A DNA stretch of 64,000 nucleotides. Source: Gammaproteobacteria bacterium. GTDB lineage: Bacteria; Gemmatimonadota; Gemmatimonadetes; Longimicrobiales; Gaopeijiaceae. The stretch spans positions 1-64,000 of the forward strand of contig JAPPJO010000118.1 in the NCBI GenBank assembly GCA_028820325.1, written 5' to 3'. Of this stretch, positions 52,238 to 60,625 are shown piece by piece. The position numbers and the translations under genes were made by a program. The number at the start of each line of letters is the position of its first letter. The first letter of the stretch is position 1. The notes beneath the pieces are model-generated. The model made no database searches. It was given only the letters and a program-made list of their open reading frames with translations, and was not told the DNA's origin.

Positions 52238-53577
52238 GATCCCTCCTCGCCCGGAGATGACGGTTCCTCCTCCGGAAAGGCCGAGCCGATGGCTCGTTCC
52301 ATGTCGGCCAGCGCCTTCATGTAGTCGGCGCGTATGCGCGCGAGGCCCAGACGGACGTCCAGCAGGACCGCCTCGCTGTCCAGCAACTCGAGCACGCCCG
52401 TGACTCCGGCCGAATACGCCTCCTCGGTGGCGCGCAGGGCCTGCTCCGCCTGCGGGACCAGCGCGCGCTCGAAGAGGGCCAGCTGCCCTTCGATGGTGGT
52501 CAGGCGGAACGCGGTCGAACGGACAGCGAGCGCCACCCCGTTTACCGCGTCCCGGTACGCTTCCTCGGCCGCGGTGAGGCGCGCGGCAGCCTCGCGCATG
52601 CCCGCGTCGTAGCTGGACCTGAAAACCGGAATGCTCGCGCCGAGGGTGAGACTGTAGGTGTCGCGCCCGTTGTCCGGGGGCGGGTCGTTGCGGCCCGCGT
52701 CGTCGCGCCGGTCGAGAACGCTGCCCCAGGCGAGGCCGACGGAGAAGTCGGGCCGGTAGCGTCGACCTGCGAGGCGGACGGCCCGTTCGTTGCTCTCGAT
52801 CCGCAGCCGGGCCGACCTCACCTCCGGCCTGGCGCCGAGCCCGGCTGCCCGCAACCGCTCATCGTCAATGTTGGCAGGCGGACGTTCCCCCACCTCGATC
52901 ATAGGGATGGGGGCGTCCACGGGCCGATTGGCGAGGATGTTGAGCGTGGCCTCGAAATCGGTCCGCTGCTGCAGGAGTTCCTGCCGGCGGCTCAGGACAC
53001 GCGTGACTTCCGCCTGAAGTTTGAGAACGGCCTGCTGCTGCCCGAAGCCCTGCGAGTAACGCGCCTGGGCGAGGGCCTCGTAGTGGAGGAGGAGCTGCTC
53101 TTCCTCTCCGGTGATGCGGAGCGCTTCATCCAGGTAGGCGAGGTCGTAGTAGGCCAGCTTTACCTGCCGCACCACTTCGGCCGCCTGCCGCCTGTAGGTC
53201 TCCCCGCGACTCTCGGCCTCGGCCTCGGCGATGTCCCTTCGGTCCGACAGCGTCCCGAACCAGGGGAATGCCTGGCTGAGCGACACGCCGGAGGTCTGCG
53301 GCCCGACCCGGGTCTGGGGCCCCCGCAGGTGCTGGGTGAAGGCGACCATCGGATTCGGGAGGGTCCCCGCCTGCGGGACGCGGGCGCGCGCGGCCTGCAC
53401 GTCCGAGAGTGCTCCGCGTACACGCGGATTGCCCTCCAGCGCTTCCGCGATGAGCGCGGCCAGCGTGGGATCGCCGTTGTTCGCATAGGCCGGCGTCTGC
53501 GCCGTGACGCCCGCCGGTCCCAGGGGATCCGAGAGTGCGATCGCCAGCGCGACCGCCAGGATCCGCTTGATAGACAT
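52234..53577 (-). CDS. cusC: Cus-type outer-membrane factor (TolC family)
   Basis: 447 residues. Signal peptide (core about 6-20), then two outer-membrane-efflux (OEP) repeats: LAALIAEALEGNPRVRGALSDVQAA near 40, GVSLSQAFPWFGTLSDRRDIAEAEAE near 105, and the second repeat RPEVRSARLRIESNERAVRLAG near 255. It forms the outer-membrane exit of the Cus complex. It overlaps the cusB start by four bases, so translation is coupled. The small His/Met-rich gene lies upstream on the same strand after 199 bases in which I saw no further gene. Confidence 0.88.
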   Translation of the reverse strand: MSIKRILAVALAIALSDPLGPAGVTAQTPAYANNGDPTLAALIAEALEGNPRVRGALSDVQAARARVPQAGTLPNPMVAFTQHLRGPQTRVGPQTSGVSLSQAFPWFGTLSDRRDIAEAEAESRGETYRRQAAEVVRQVKLAYYDLAYLDEALRITGEEEQLLLHYEALAQARYSQGFGQQQAVLKLQAEVTRVLSRRQELLQQRTDFEATLNILANRPVDAPIPMIEVGERPPANIDDERLRAAGLGARPEVRSARLRIESNERAVRLAGRRYRPDFSVGLAWGSVLDRRDDAGRNDPPPDNGRDTYSLTLGASIPVFRSSYDAGMREAAARLTAAEEAYRDAVNGVALAVRSTAFRLTTIEGQLALFERALVPQAEQALRATEEAYSAGVTGVLELLDSEAVLLDVRLGLARIRADYMKALADMERAIGSAFPEEEPSSPGEEGS

Positions 53578-53776
53578 GTAGACCTCGCCATCAGGATGTC
53601 GATACGTCCCGTGAGGGGATGCCCGGGTGCGCGGCGGCCGTCCCGATGCGATCCGGGACAGGCTTCACGCCTGACGGGCCGTCGTCCGACTGCGGGAAGT
53701 GCCGCCTCCGGGTGCGGAGACGCGTGCGCGAGTCAGGGAGCCTTCACGGGTTGCGCCCCGAACGGAGCGCGGACGG

Positions 53777-54142
53777 TCAGGCGAGGGGGCGAGGTGGGGG
53801 CGTTTCGACGCCCATTGCCACCGCGACCGGGATGGGCGCGATGTAGAGATTCGCCTGAAGGGAAACGGCCGGCAGACGAACCAGGTTGGCCGTCTGCGCA
53901 GGTCGCGCGGAGGCGGCGCTGCAGGCCGCCAGGATCATCAGGCACCCGCCGCCGTCACCGTCGTGCTCCCCGTGCGAGGTCGCCGGCGTCTCCTCGGTGG
54001 AGAAGTGGTCGTGGCCGGCGTGGGTCGGGGCGGGCTGGTGGCCCTCGAGCATGGGCACGGGCGCACCCATGTCACAACGGAGCGCGACCAGCTGGGACCA
54101 ACACAGGGCCGCGAGGGCGAATACGGCTACGGTGCGGCGCAT
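53777..54142 (-). CDS. Small secreted His/Met/Cys-rich protein (DUF2946-like, candidate metal binder)
   Basis: 121 residues. Signal-like N-terminus MRRTVAVFALAALCWSQL, then a short polar region rich in possible metal ligands: CDMGAPVPM, GHQPAPTHAGHDHF, SHGEHDGDGGGC, followed by LMILAACSAAS. The organisation (leading helix, His-rich loop, Cys/Met-containing second helix) resembles DUF2946-type small proteins that often lead copper-efflux operons. The reading frame continues upstream but has no start signal or family features. Together with its orientation it probably leads the cus operon and could buffer or deliver Cu(I) in the periplasm; function is inferred. Confidence 0.6.
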   Translation of the reverse strand: MRRTVAVFALAALCWSQLVALRCDMGAPVPMLEGHQPAPTHAGHDHFSTEETPATSHGEHDGDGGGCLMILAACSAASARPAQTANLVRLPAVSLQANLYIAPIPVAVAMGVETPPPRPLA

Positions 54143-54174
54143 GAACGCAATGTGCGCCGGGAACCGGCGGAGCG

Positions 54175-54789
54175 TCAACAAGGCGATGCTCGGGTCAGCC
54201 GCCCCCCACCCCCCGGAAGGTACTTCGCCGGAATCGGGTGGTCGGGTCCCTCGCCGAGCCAGAAGATCGACACCACCCACCAGCGCGACCCGTCGTTCAT
54301 CAACTGAATGGAGTTGATGCCGCGCGTGAACGGCTCCGGGTCGCTCGCGCTCCTGCGCGACTCGTAGGTGCTGAACACGTGCGCGATGACGCCGTACTCC
54401 TCGGTCAACCGGTGTATCTCCACCTCGTGGAAGCCGTTGGCCTCGAGCGACTCGCCGGCCACCTCCGCGTACTCGTCGGGGGTGATCACCCTGCGCGCCC
54501 AGGTGGACCCGCCGCCGGGACGTCCCATCGGGCTGAGGGTCGCGCCCGGCACGAACAGCGACCGGAAGCGGTCCCAGTCGCGGGCCACGCCCGCGTCGCC
54601 GGAGATGACGTCGTAGACGGCCGTGATGATGGCGTCGATCGACGCGACGTCGGCCGGGTCGGCGGCGGGCTGCTGAGCGGTGGCGGGGGTTGGCGCCAGG
54701 GCAGCCACCACCCCGGTCACAAGGACCAGGGTGGTTAGCCATGCCACGGAGACGGGGCGGCCTGGAGGACGTGGGCGCGTAACGGTCAT
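54175..54789 (-). CDS. Secreted NTF2/SnoaL-like protein
   Basis: About 204 residues from ATG 54789. Hydrophobic export signal at about 17-33, ending near TATAQ. The mature part shows the NTF2/SnoaL-like cone fold used by DUF4440-type proteins: ASIDAIITAVYDVISG, then WDRFRSLFVPGATLSPM near 73, HEVEIHRLTEEYGVIAHVFSTYE near 120, and SIQLMNDGSRWWVVSIFW at the C-terminus. These proteins bind small ligands or catalyse simple isomerisation/hydration. No specific residues identify the substrate. It lies 17 bases downstream of the amidohydrolase pair on the same strand. Confidence 0.7.
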   Translation of the reverse strand: MTVTRPRPPGRPVSVAWLTTLVLVTGVVAALAPTPATAQQPAADPADVASIDAIITAVYDVISGDAGVARDWDRFRSLFVPGATLSPMGRPGGGSTWARRVITPDEYAEVAGESLEANGFHEVEIHRLTEEYGVIAHVFSTYESRRSASDPEPFTRGINSIQLMNDGSRWWVVSIFWLGEGPDHPIPAKYLPGGGGRLTRASPC

Positions 54790-54838
54790 GGGTGCGGATC
54801 CGTGATTGGGAACGCCGGGCAAGTCCGGCAGTTCGAGG

Positions 54839-56209
54839 CTACATGATCACCCGCCGCATGTACTGCCGGACCTTCTCCATGTACTTCTCGAAGAAGTGCT
54901 TCTGGATGTCGTTCATGTCGAGCTCGCGGCCCTGGATGTAGGCCTGCTCGATGTCGCTGGTCATGTCGAGCGGCGTGCCCGTCGTGATGAGGAAGGTCGC
55001 CTGCTTGCCCGGCTCCAGGGAGCCGACCCGGTCGTCGAGCCCCAGGAACTGCGCCGGGTTGATGGTCACCGCCCTCAGCGCCTCGTCCTCCGGCAGCCCG
55101 AACGCAACCGCCACCCCCGCCTCGAAGGGCAGCCGGTTCGAGTAGAGCGATCCCGACCCTCCCGAGATCGCGAAGCGCACCCCCGCCGCGTGCAGGCGCG
55201 CCGGCATCGAGTACGCGCCGTCGTAGCCCTCGTAGTCCCGCCCAGGGGCGGCCATTGTCGACGTCAGGATGACGGGGATGTCCTCGGCGACCAGGCGGTC
55301 CGCCACGTGGATGGCGTCACTGCCGCCGCGGATGACGATCCTGAGGTTCTCCTCCTGCGCCCAGGTGACGGCGTCGTTGATCTGCGCCGCGCCGTCGGCC
55401 GCGACTACAACCGGAAGCTCCTCGTCGAAGACCGGCATCATCGCCAGATAGCGCGAGTCGCTCCGTACCTCCTCGCCGGCAGCGACCGCGTCCCGATAGG
55501 CCCGCGCCTCGGCGAAGAAGCTCTTGAGCTGCTGGACCTGCTCCTCGTAGCTCGGAGGGTCCTCCTGCTGACCAAAGCCGAACCCGCCGAAGCCACCGAA
55601 GCGGCGGGGGTTCGGGTTGGGCCAGTTCACGTTGAGCGCCGCGGCCGACTGCATCGACATCTCTTCCCAGCTCCAGCCCTCGAGGGCCATCGCCGAGGAC
55701 ATGCCGGAGACGAGGCCGCCGTCGGGGGTGGTGAGCGTGGTGAGCACGCCGGCCGAACGGGTCGTGCCGATGTGCCGGCTCTCGGCGTTCACGGCGACGT
55801 CCGCGCGCACGTTCGGGTTGAAGTCACCCAGTTCATTGATGTCGTTGGACACCCCGACCGCCCCGATTTCTGCGATCCCCACCGTGCTGTAGGCGTCGAT
55901 GAGCCCGGGATAGATGTGTTTTCCGGTCGCGTCCACCACTCGGGTGCCTTCCGGAATCTCCAGATCGGCGCCGACCGCGGTGATCACCCCGTTCTCGAAG
56001 AGGATCGTCCCGTTCTCGATGACACCGCTGGTCACCGTGTGAATTGTCGCCCCCTGCAAGGCCATCGGCTCGGCCTGCGGGGGCACCGTCATCCGCACCT
56101 GGGCCTCGATGGCCGCCGGCGCTAACAGCCATAGGGCCAAGGCCGTGCAGGCGGTTCTGCCCGCCCGTGCCCAGGTTCCCTTCCTCGCCCGTCGCTCCGT
56201 CGTCGTCAT
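54839..56209 (-). CDS. Secreted amidohydrolase-like protein lacking the HxH metal motif
   Basis: About 456 residues. Signal peptide (core about 20-33, ending near EAQ). It has the amidohydrolase/imidazolonepropionase-like N-terminal composite fold (IENGTILFENGVITAVG, KHIYPGLIDAYSTVG). Where the family has the metal-binding HxH after PGLID (here residues 101-105), this protein has A-Y-S at 106-108. The C-terminal metal aspartate region reads SGGSGSLYSN. Binding of the usual metal pair therefore looks lost, so it may act as a binding or regulatory partner. The ATG overlaps the upstream gene (TGATG), so it is co-translated with the 998-residue amidohydrolase. Confidence 0.8.
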   Translation of the reverse strand: MTTTERRARKGTWARAGRTACTALALWLLAPAAIEAQVRMTVPPQAEPMALQGATIHTVTSGVIENGTILFENGVITAVGADLEIPEGTRVVDATGKHIYPGLIDAYSTVGIAEIGAVGVSNDINELGDFNPNVRADVAVNAESRHIGTTRSAGVLTTLTTPDGGLVSGMSSAMALEGWSWEEMSMQSAAALNVNWPNPNPRRFGGFGGFGFGQQEDPPSYEEQVQQLKSFFAEARAYRDAVAAGEEVRSDSRYLAMMPVFDEELPVVVAADGAAQINDAVTWAQEENLRIVIRGGSDAIHVADRLVAEDIPVILTSTMAAPGRDYEGYDGAYSMPARLHAAGVRFAISGGSGSLYSNRLPFEAGVAVAFGLPEDEALRAVTINPAQFLGLDDRVGSLEPGKQATFLITTGTPLDMTSDIEQAYIQGRELDMNDIQKHFFEKYMEKVRQYMRRVIM

Positions 56210-59205
56210 CAGTTTCTCTCCATCTGAGCGTTCTGGCCGCCGTTCTCCACGGACAGGATGGCCTGGATGAGCTGCGTGCGTTCCTGTTCGATCCGGTCCC
56301 GCATCGCCGCGTCCTCCTCGAGCGAGAAGTACCGGCGGCCATCGATCCATGTCTGCTCGGCGCGCGAGAACTGTGAGAGCGGGTTGCCGCTCCAGATCAC
56401 GAAGTCGCCGTCCTTGCCGGCTTCCAGCGAGCCGACCTGGTCGTGGATCGCCACGGCCTCCGCCGCCTGGTTGGTCACGGTCGAGAGCGCCTGCTCGGGG
56501 GTGAGCCCGGTGCGGAGGAGCTTGCCGGCCTCCCAGTTCATGCGGCTGGCGATCTGGCTGTTGTCCGAGTGCAGCGAGGTCACGACTCCCGCCTCGATCA
56601 GGATGCGGGCGTTGTACACCGTCGCGTCGTAGGCCTCCATCTTGAAGGCGCCCCAGTCGCTCCAGACGACCGCTGCGACCCCGGACGCGGCGAGCTCGGG
56701 CGCGATCTTGTAGGCCTCGACCCCGTGCTGCAGCGTCTGGACCCGGAACCCGAACTCCTCCGCCAGCCGAACCAGCGCGAGGAACTCGTCAGCGCGATAG
56801 CCGTGCGACGAGATAAGCAGTTCCTGGTTCAGGATGTCGAGGATGGCCTCCATGCGCAGGTCGCGCCGCGGGGGCAATCCCTCCTGGTTCTCCTCCCACT
56901 GCTGCCACTCGCGCTCGTAGTCGCGCGCGGCCATGAAGTGGTCGCGGATGATCTCCTGCACGCCCATGCGGGTGTCGGGATAGCGGCCCTGACGCCGCTT
57001 CGGGTTCTCGCCCAGCGCGAACTTCACGGTGCGGGGCGCGTTCTCTAGCTTGAGATCCTCGGGCAGCAAGCCCCAGCGCATCTTCACGAAGACGTTCTCG
57101 CCCCCGATCGGGTTCGCGGACCCGTGCTTGATGTGCGCGGTGGTGAGCCCGCCGGCCGCCTGCCGGTACATCCAGATGTTGTTGTGGGTCACGACGTCGC
57201 CCATGCGCACTTCGGGGACGATCGCGAAGCCGCTCTCGTTGACGGCGCTCACGCCCGAGTGGATGTGCGGATCGATCATCCCCGGCGTGACGTGCTTGCC
57301 GCTCGCGTCGATCTCCACAGCGCCGCCCGGGGCGTCGAGATCCATGCCGACCGCCTCGACCGTTCCGGCGCGCACCAGGAGGTCGGCGCCTTCGATGATT
57401 CCCTGCGGCCCCTGGGTCCAGACCGTCGCGTTGCGCACCACGACTGCGGCGGGCTGTTCAGGGATCGAGGTGCGCCCATAGTCCATCATGGGCCGGATGA
57501 AGGGCAGGTCGATTTCAGGCACGTCCATAGCGACGGTGCCGCGCGCCGGGCCCTCGAAGGGTTCGCTGCGGATGCCGCGGAAGGACGGGTCCGCCCCATT
57601 GGGAAGCGAGGTCCATCCGAAGAAATCGTCGCCGCGCACCGAACCGGACAGGAGCGCCATGCCCTGATAGCCGAGCACCTCGCCGTTGAAGCGGACGTCG
57701 ATTCGGCCGGTTTCCGCGACCGCGGTGGCCGATTCGAGGTCGATCCGCGCGCCGCCCGGAAGGTCGGGCCCGGTGCTGGCGATATCGAGGTAGCCGCGCA
57801 GCCGGTTCAACGGACCCTCGAGGACGAGAACGGCTTGGAAGCCCCACTCGTCGTCCGAGGCGATCTCCCAGCTTCCGCGCGGATCGATCTGGGCCGGGCG
57901 GGTCACGCCGTAGACCCTTCCCTGCACCCATACGTCGCGGACCGTCGCCTCCTCGGCGAAGAGGTCGCCCTCGCTCACGATCAGGTTGGCCACCTTGCCC
58001 TCGGCGATGGTCCCGTGGGTCCGATCGATGCCGAGCCAGGAGGCCGGCGTGGTGGTGAGCGCCGCCAGCGCATCGTCCGCCTCGAGCCCCCGCGCCACCG
58101 CGACCCGCAGATTGGGCAGGAACTCGTTCAGCGACGAGAGGCCGTCGGTTGTGATGGCGAAGCTGACCCCGGCATCGGACAGCTGCGCCGGGCTGGTGGG
58201 CGCCAGATACCAGTGGCGCAGATCGGCGAGCGAGGCATCGAGCGCCGCCCCCGGATGGCCCACGTCCGGGGCGTCCGGGAAATCGAGCGGAACGATGAGG
58301 GGCTCGGTGCGCCCCCGAAGCACGTCGATGAGCCTGTATTCCAGGCCGTTCCCCCGGTACCACGCATCGAGCCCGAACTCCGACGCGAGATTATGCGCGC
58401 GCAGGTATTCCTCCTCGCTGCCGGTCTCGAAGATGACCGGCTGATCGCCGTCCGTCGCGTCTTCGAGCGCCGCCAGCGCCTCGCTCGTCTCCGGGGGCAG
58501 GAAGGCACGGCCGCTCGCCTCGTAGGCGTCCCAGGCGCGCTCGTACCAGTCGGCGTCCATGAACGTCTGCTTCATGAGCGAGATCGTGCCCATGGCGGAG
58601 TTGGGATACGATCCGCCCAGCTCGAAGGAGCGCTGGAAGCCGATGGCCTGGGCGATGTCGGGGCGCAGCACCCGGTCGCGCACGCCCTCGTCCCCGAGGG
58701 TGACCAGCGAGGCGGTGCCCCGGAAGATGCCCTGGCTGGGGACTGCCAGCGCCGCGCCGAACCCCTGCGAGCGGAGCGCCGCGCGCCGGCCGGCGTCATC
58801 CTGCAGGTTCCGCGTCGTGGAGAACCACGCGCGCACCTGCGGATTCCAGTGCGTGGGACCGACGTCGCCGCCCTCCGGCACCTCGTCCATTCCCAGGTCC
58901 GCGTGCGCGTCGATGAATCCCGGGTATACCGTAAGCCCCTCGAGATCCCAGACGCGCGCGCCCGCCGGCGCGTCGCCGCCCCCGACTTCCTGAATGAGGC
59001 CGTCGCGGATCACGATCGTCGCGTCGTCCATGACCTGTCCCGGCCCGGTCACCACCCGCGCCCCCACCAGGGCGTGGAATCCGGTGCCGTTGTCGCGCAT
59101 GCCCTCGATCGGCTGGGTCCGGGTCGCCTGCTGGGCCCCGATACCCGTGGCCAGGACGGCCGCGAGCCCCATCGTGCAGAGTATCGCCTTCACAGAACCC
59201 CCCAT
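56209..59205 (-). CDS. Secreted two-domain amidohydrolase (about 998 aa)
   Basis: 998 residues, signal peptide about 1-24. Two tandem amidohydrolase domains: the first has PGFIDAHADLG at 96-106, with one histidine (H101) and an aspartate (D103) instead of the second histidine. The second, from about 590, has an intact HIH near 647-649 plus VTHNNIWMYRQAAGGLTTAHIKHG. The second domain should bind metals and be catalytic; the first may be degenerate. AGGGG sits about seven bases before the ATG at 59205. It is coupled to the next amidohydrolase-like gene. A role in secreted peptide/amide degradation is inferred. Confidence 0.83.
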   Translation of the reverse strand: MGGSVKAILCTMGLAAVLATGIGAQQATRTQPIEGMRDNGTGFHALVGARVVTGPGQVMDDATIVIRDGLIQEVGGGDAPAGARVWDLEGLTVYPGFIDAHADLGMDEVPEGGDVGPTHWNPQVRAWFSTTRNLQDDAGRRAALRSQGFGAALAVPSQGIFRGTASLVTLGDEGVRDRVLRPDIAQAIGFQRSFELGGSYPNSAMGTISLMKQTFMDADWYERAWDAYEASGRAFLPPETSEALAALEDATDGDQPVIFETGSEEEYLRAHNLASEFGLDAWYRGNGLEYRLIDVLRGRTEPLIVPLDFPDAPDVGHPGAALDASLADLRHWYLAPTSPAQLSDAGVSFAITTDGLSSLNEFLPNLRVAVARGLEADDALAALTTTPASWLGIDRTHGTIAEGKVANLIVSEGDLFAEEATVRDVWVQGRVYGVTRPAQIDPRGSWEIASDDEWGFQAVLVLEGPLNRLRGYLDIASTGPDLPGGARIDLESATAVAETGRIDVRFNGEVLGYQGMALLSGSVRGDDFFGWTSLPNGADPSFRGIRSEPFEGPARGTVAMDVPEIDLPFIRPMMDYGRTSIPEQPAAVVVRNATVWTQGPQGIIEGADLLVRAGTVEAVGMDLDAPGGAVEIDASGKHVTPGMIDPHIHSGVSAVNESGFAIVPEVRMGDVVTHNNIWMYRQAAGGLTTAHIKHGSANPIGGENVFVKMRWGLLPEDLKLENAPRTVKFALGENPKRRQGRYPDTRMGVQEIIRDHFMAARDYEREWQQWEENQEGLPPRRDLRMEAILDILNQELLISSHGYRADEFLALVRLAEEFGFRVQTLQHGVEAYKIAPELAASGVAAVVWSDWGAFKMEAYDATVYNARILIEAGVVTSLHSDNSQIASRMNWEAGKLLRTGLTPEQALSTVTNQAAEAVAIHDQVGSLEAGKDGDFVIWSGNPLSQFSRAEQTWIDGRRYFSLEEDAAMRDRIEQERTQLIQAILSVENGGQNAQMERN

Positions 59206-59287
59206 TTTGTCACCCCTGCGTGAATCGCCTCGTGTCCAAAGCCCGACCGGCCCACCTGAGCCCGTCGGGACCGAGCAATACTGATGA

Positions 59288-60625
59288 CTAGTCTTCCCGT
59301 GGCGTCCGGTCAATTCGGTTTCGCGGATCCTGATCGGACGGCGCGCGAGAACCACGGGGCAGAGTCCTGGAATCGGGCCCCGGGGCCCGCGCGGACCTGG
59401 GCAGCGTGTCGCGCCCCATCTCGGCTGCGGAGGCCGCACGAGGGAGCGCAGCGCGGGCTTCGAGCCTCCTGACCGCGGCCGCGACCGCCGGCCCCGCAGC
59501 CTCCTGTGAGCCGGTCCTCCTCAGCACTTCGCGGAGCCGGGGGAGCGCTTCCACGGCGTGGATCCCGGCGAGCGCGTTGGCCGCGTGCGTCCCCGAGGGC
59601 CCCTCGAGCGCACCCCCCAGGGCAGCGACCATCTGCGCCCTGTACGCTCCGTCGTCGGCCTTGAGAGGCCCGAGATCGCCGCGGAGCGCCGCGAGGACGA
59701 CGTCGACCCGATCCCCTGCGCCCAACTGCCTCAACGCCCCCGCAACCCTCTGCTGAACGGGTTCGCCGTCCGCGTCCCGGGTGTCACCCAGCAGGGGGAT
59801 CAGGCGACCGATCGCATCCGTGTGCCCAATCGCCGCGAGTGCTTCGATCGCCCGGGCCCTGAGCAGCGCATCCTCGTCCCGGAGGACCGACGAGAGGGCC
59901 GGAACGGCTGCCGGATTCCCCAGCCGTCCGAGCGCGGCTGCCGCATCGCGGCGGGGTCCATCGCCCTCCCACAGGAGGTACTTGTCCTTGATCTCGCCCC
60001 CGGGCGCGGACAGGCGCCGGATGTGGATCTCCACATCATCCTCATAGGCCTCGCCTTCGTGACACAGTTCCTGCAGGACTTCGGCGAAGAGGTCGAAGAG
60101 AGTCCGCAGCCGTGCCAGGTCCTTGATGACGCCGGTCGACTGGAAGTGGAGTTCGTCCACACCCGCGGGGAACTTGCTCCGCCATCCTTCGTGGGCCTTG
60201 ACCGAGAGTCGAATCTTCGGCTGGGCGGAGATGAGGCGGCGGATCTTTTCATTGTCGAAGAAGCGCCGCACGCGTCCGGGCGCATTGCCCTTGATCACGA
60301 AGTCCTCGTCGAAGCGGGGATGGCCAACCTCGATGTCCTGCATGCCCAGCCCCTTCCCCAGGTCGCTGAAGAGGCTCGCGCGGTAGATCTCGAACCTGAA
60401 ACCTTCCGGATTGAAGTAGGGAGCCCGGAGGCGGGTGTAGGTCTGGCTCGACTGGCCGGTGCTCACCGTGAAGGTATCGAGCGTGATGATCCAGTCGTCG
60501 GCGCGAGCCTGGACGGCGGTAGGCGTGAAGAGGTCTCCTTCATGGAAACGGCCGCCCACCTCACCCGAGAGCTGCTGCCAGATCTCCTTCCGGCTCGGCC
60601 CGAAGAGGGACTTGAGGAAGCTCAT
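59288..60625 (-). CDS. HEAT-repeat protein
   Basis: 445 residues. Residues 1-210 are a mixed alpha/beta region of no recognised family (SFLKSLFGPSRKEIWQQLSGE, FVIKGNAPGRVRRFFDNEKI near 110). From about 225 to 390 there are HEAT/PBS-lyase-type repeats: RRDAAAALGRLGNPAAVPALSSVL, RARAIEALAAIGHTDAIGRLIPLL, QRVAGALRQLGAGDRVDVVLAAL. The last 50 residues are Arg/Pro/Ser-rich and probably disordered. The ATG overlaps the stop of the Hsp70-like gene (ATGA), so the two are produced together; it may serve as a co-chaperone, scaffold or client adaptor. Confidence 0.75.
   Translation of the reverse strand: MSFLKSLFGPSRKEIWQQLSGEVGGRFHEGDLFTPTAVQARADDWIITLDTFTVSTGQSSQTYTRLRAPYFNPEGFRFEIYRASLFSDLGKGLGMQDIEVGHPRFDEDFVIKGNAPGRVRRFFDNEKIRRLISAQPKIRLSVKAHEGWRSKFPAGVDELHFQSTGVIKDLARLRTLFDLFAEVLQELCHEGEAYEDDVEIHIRRLSAPGGEIKDKYLLWEGDGPRRDAAAALGRLGNPAAVPALSSVLRDEDALLRARAIEALAAIGHTDAIGRLIPLLGDTRDADGEPVQQRVAGALRQLGAGDRVDVVLAALRGDLGPLKADDGAYRAQMVAALGGALEGPSGTHAANALAGIHAVEALPRLREVLRRTGSQEAAGPAVAAAVRRLEARAALPRAASAAEMGRDTLPRSARAPGPDSRTLPRGSRAPSDQDPRNRIDRTPRED

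Noticed and set aside
47297..52324. A very long open frame (over 1600 codons) on the plus strand opposite cusA/cusB/mscS
   Set aside because: It is antisense to well-supported genes (cusA, cusB, mscS) and its translation is Arg/His/Asp-rich with no motifs. Such shadows are expected in high-GC coding DNA.
53578..53776. Possible small gene between cusC and the His/Met-rich protein
   Set aside because: No frame with a plausible start and Shine-Dalgarno site; treated as leader.
57124..59223. 699-codon plus-strand frame opposite the 998-residue amidohydrolase
   Set aside because: Antisense shadow without motifs; the amidohydrolase signature on the minus strand is decisive.
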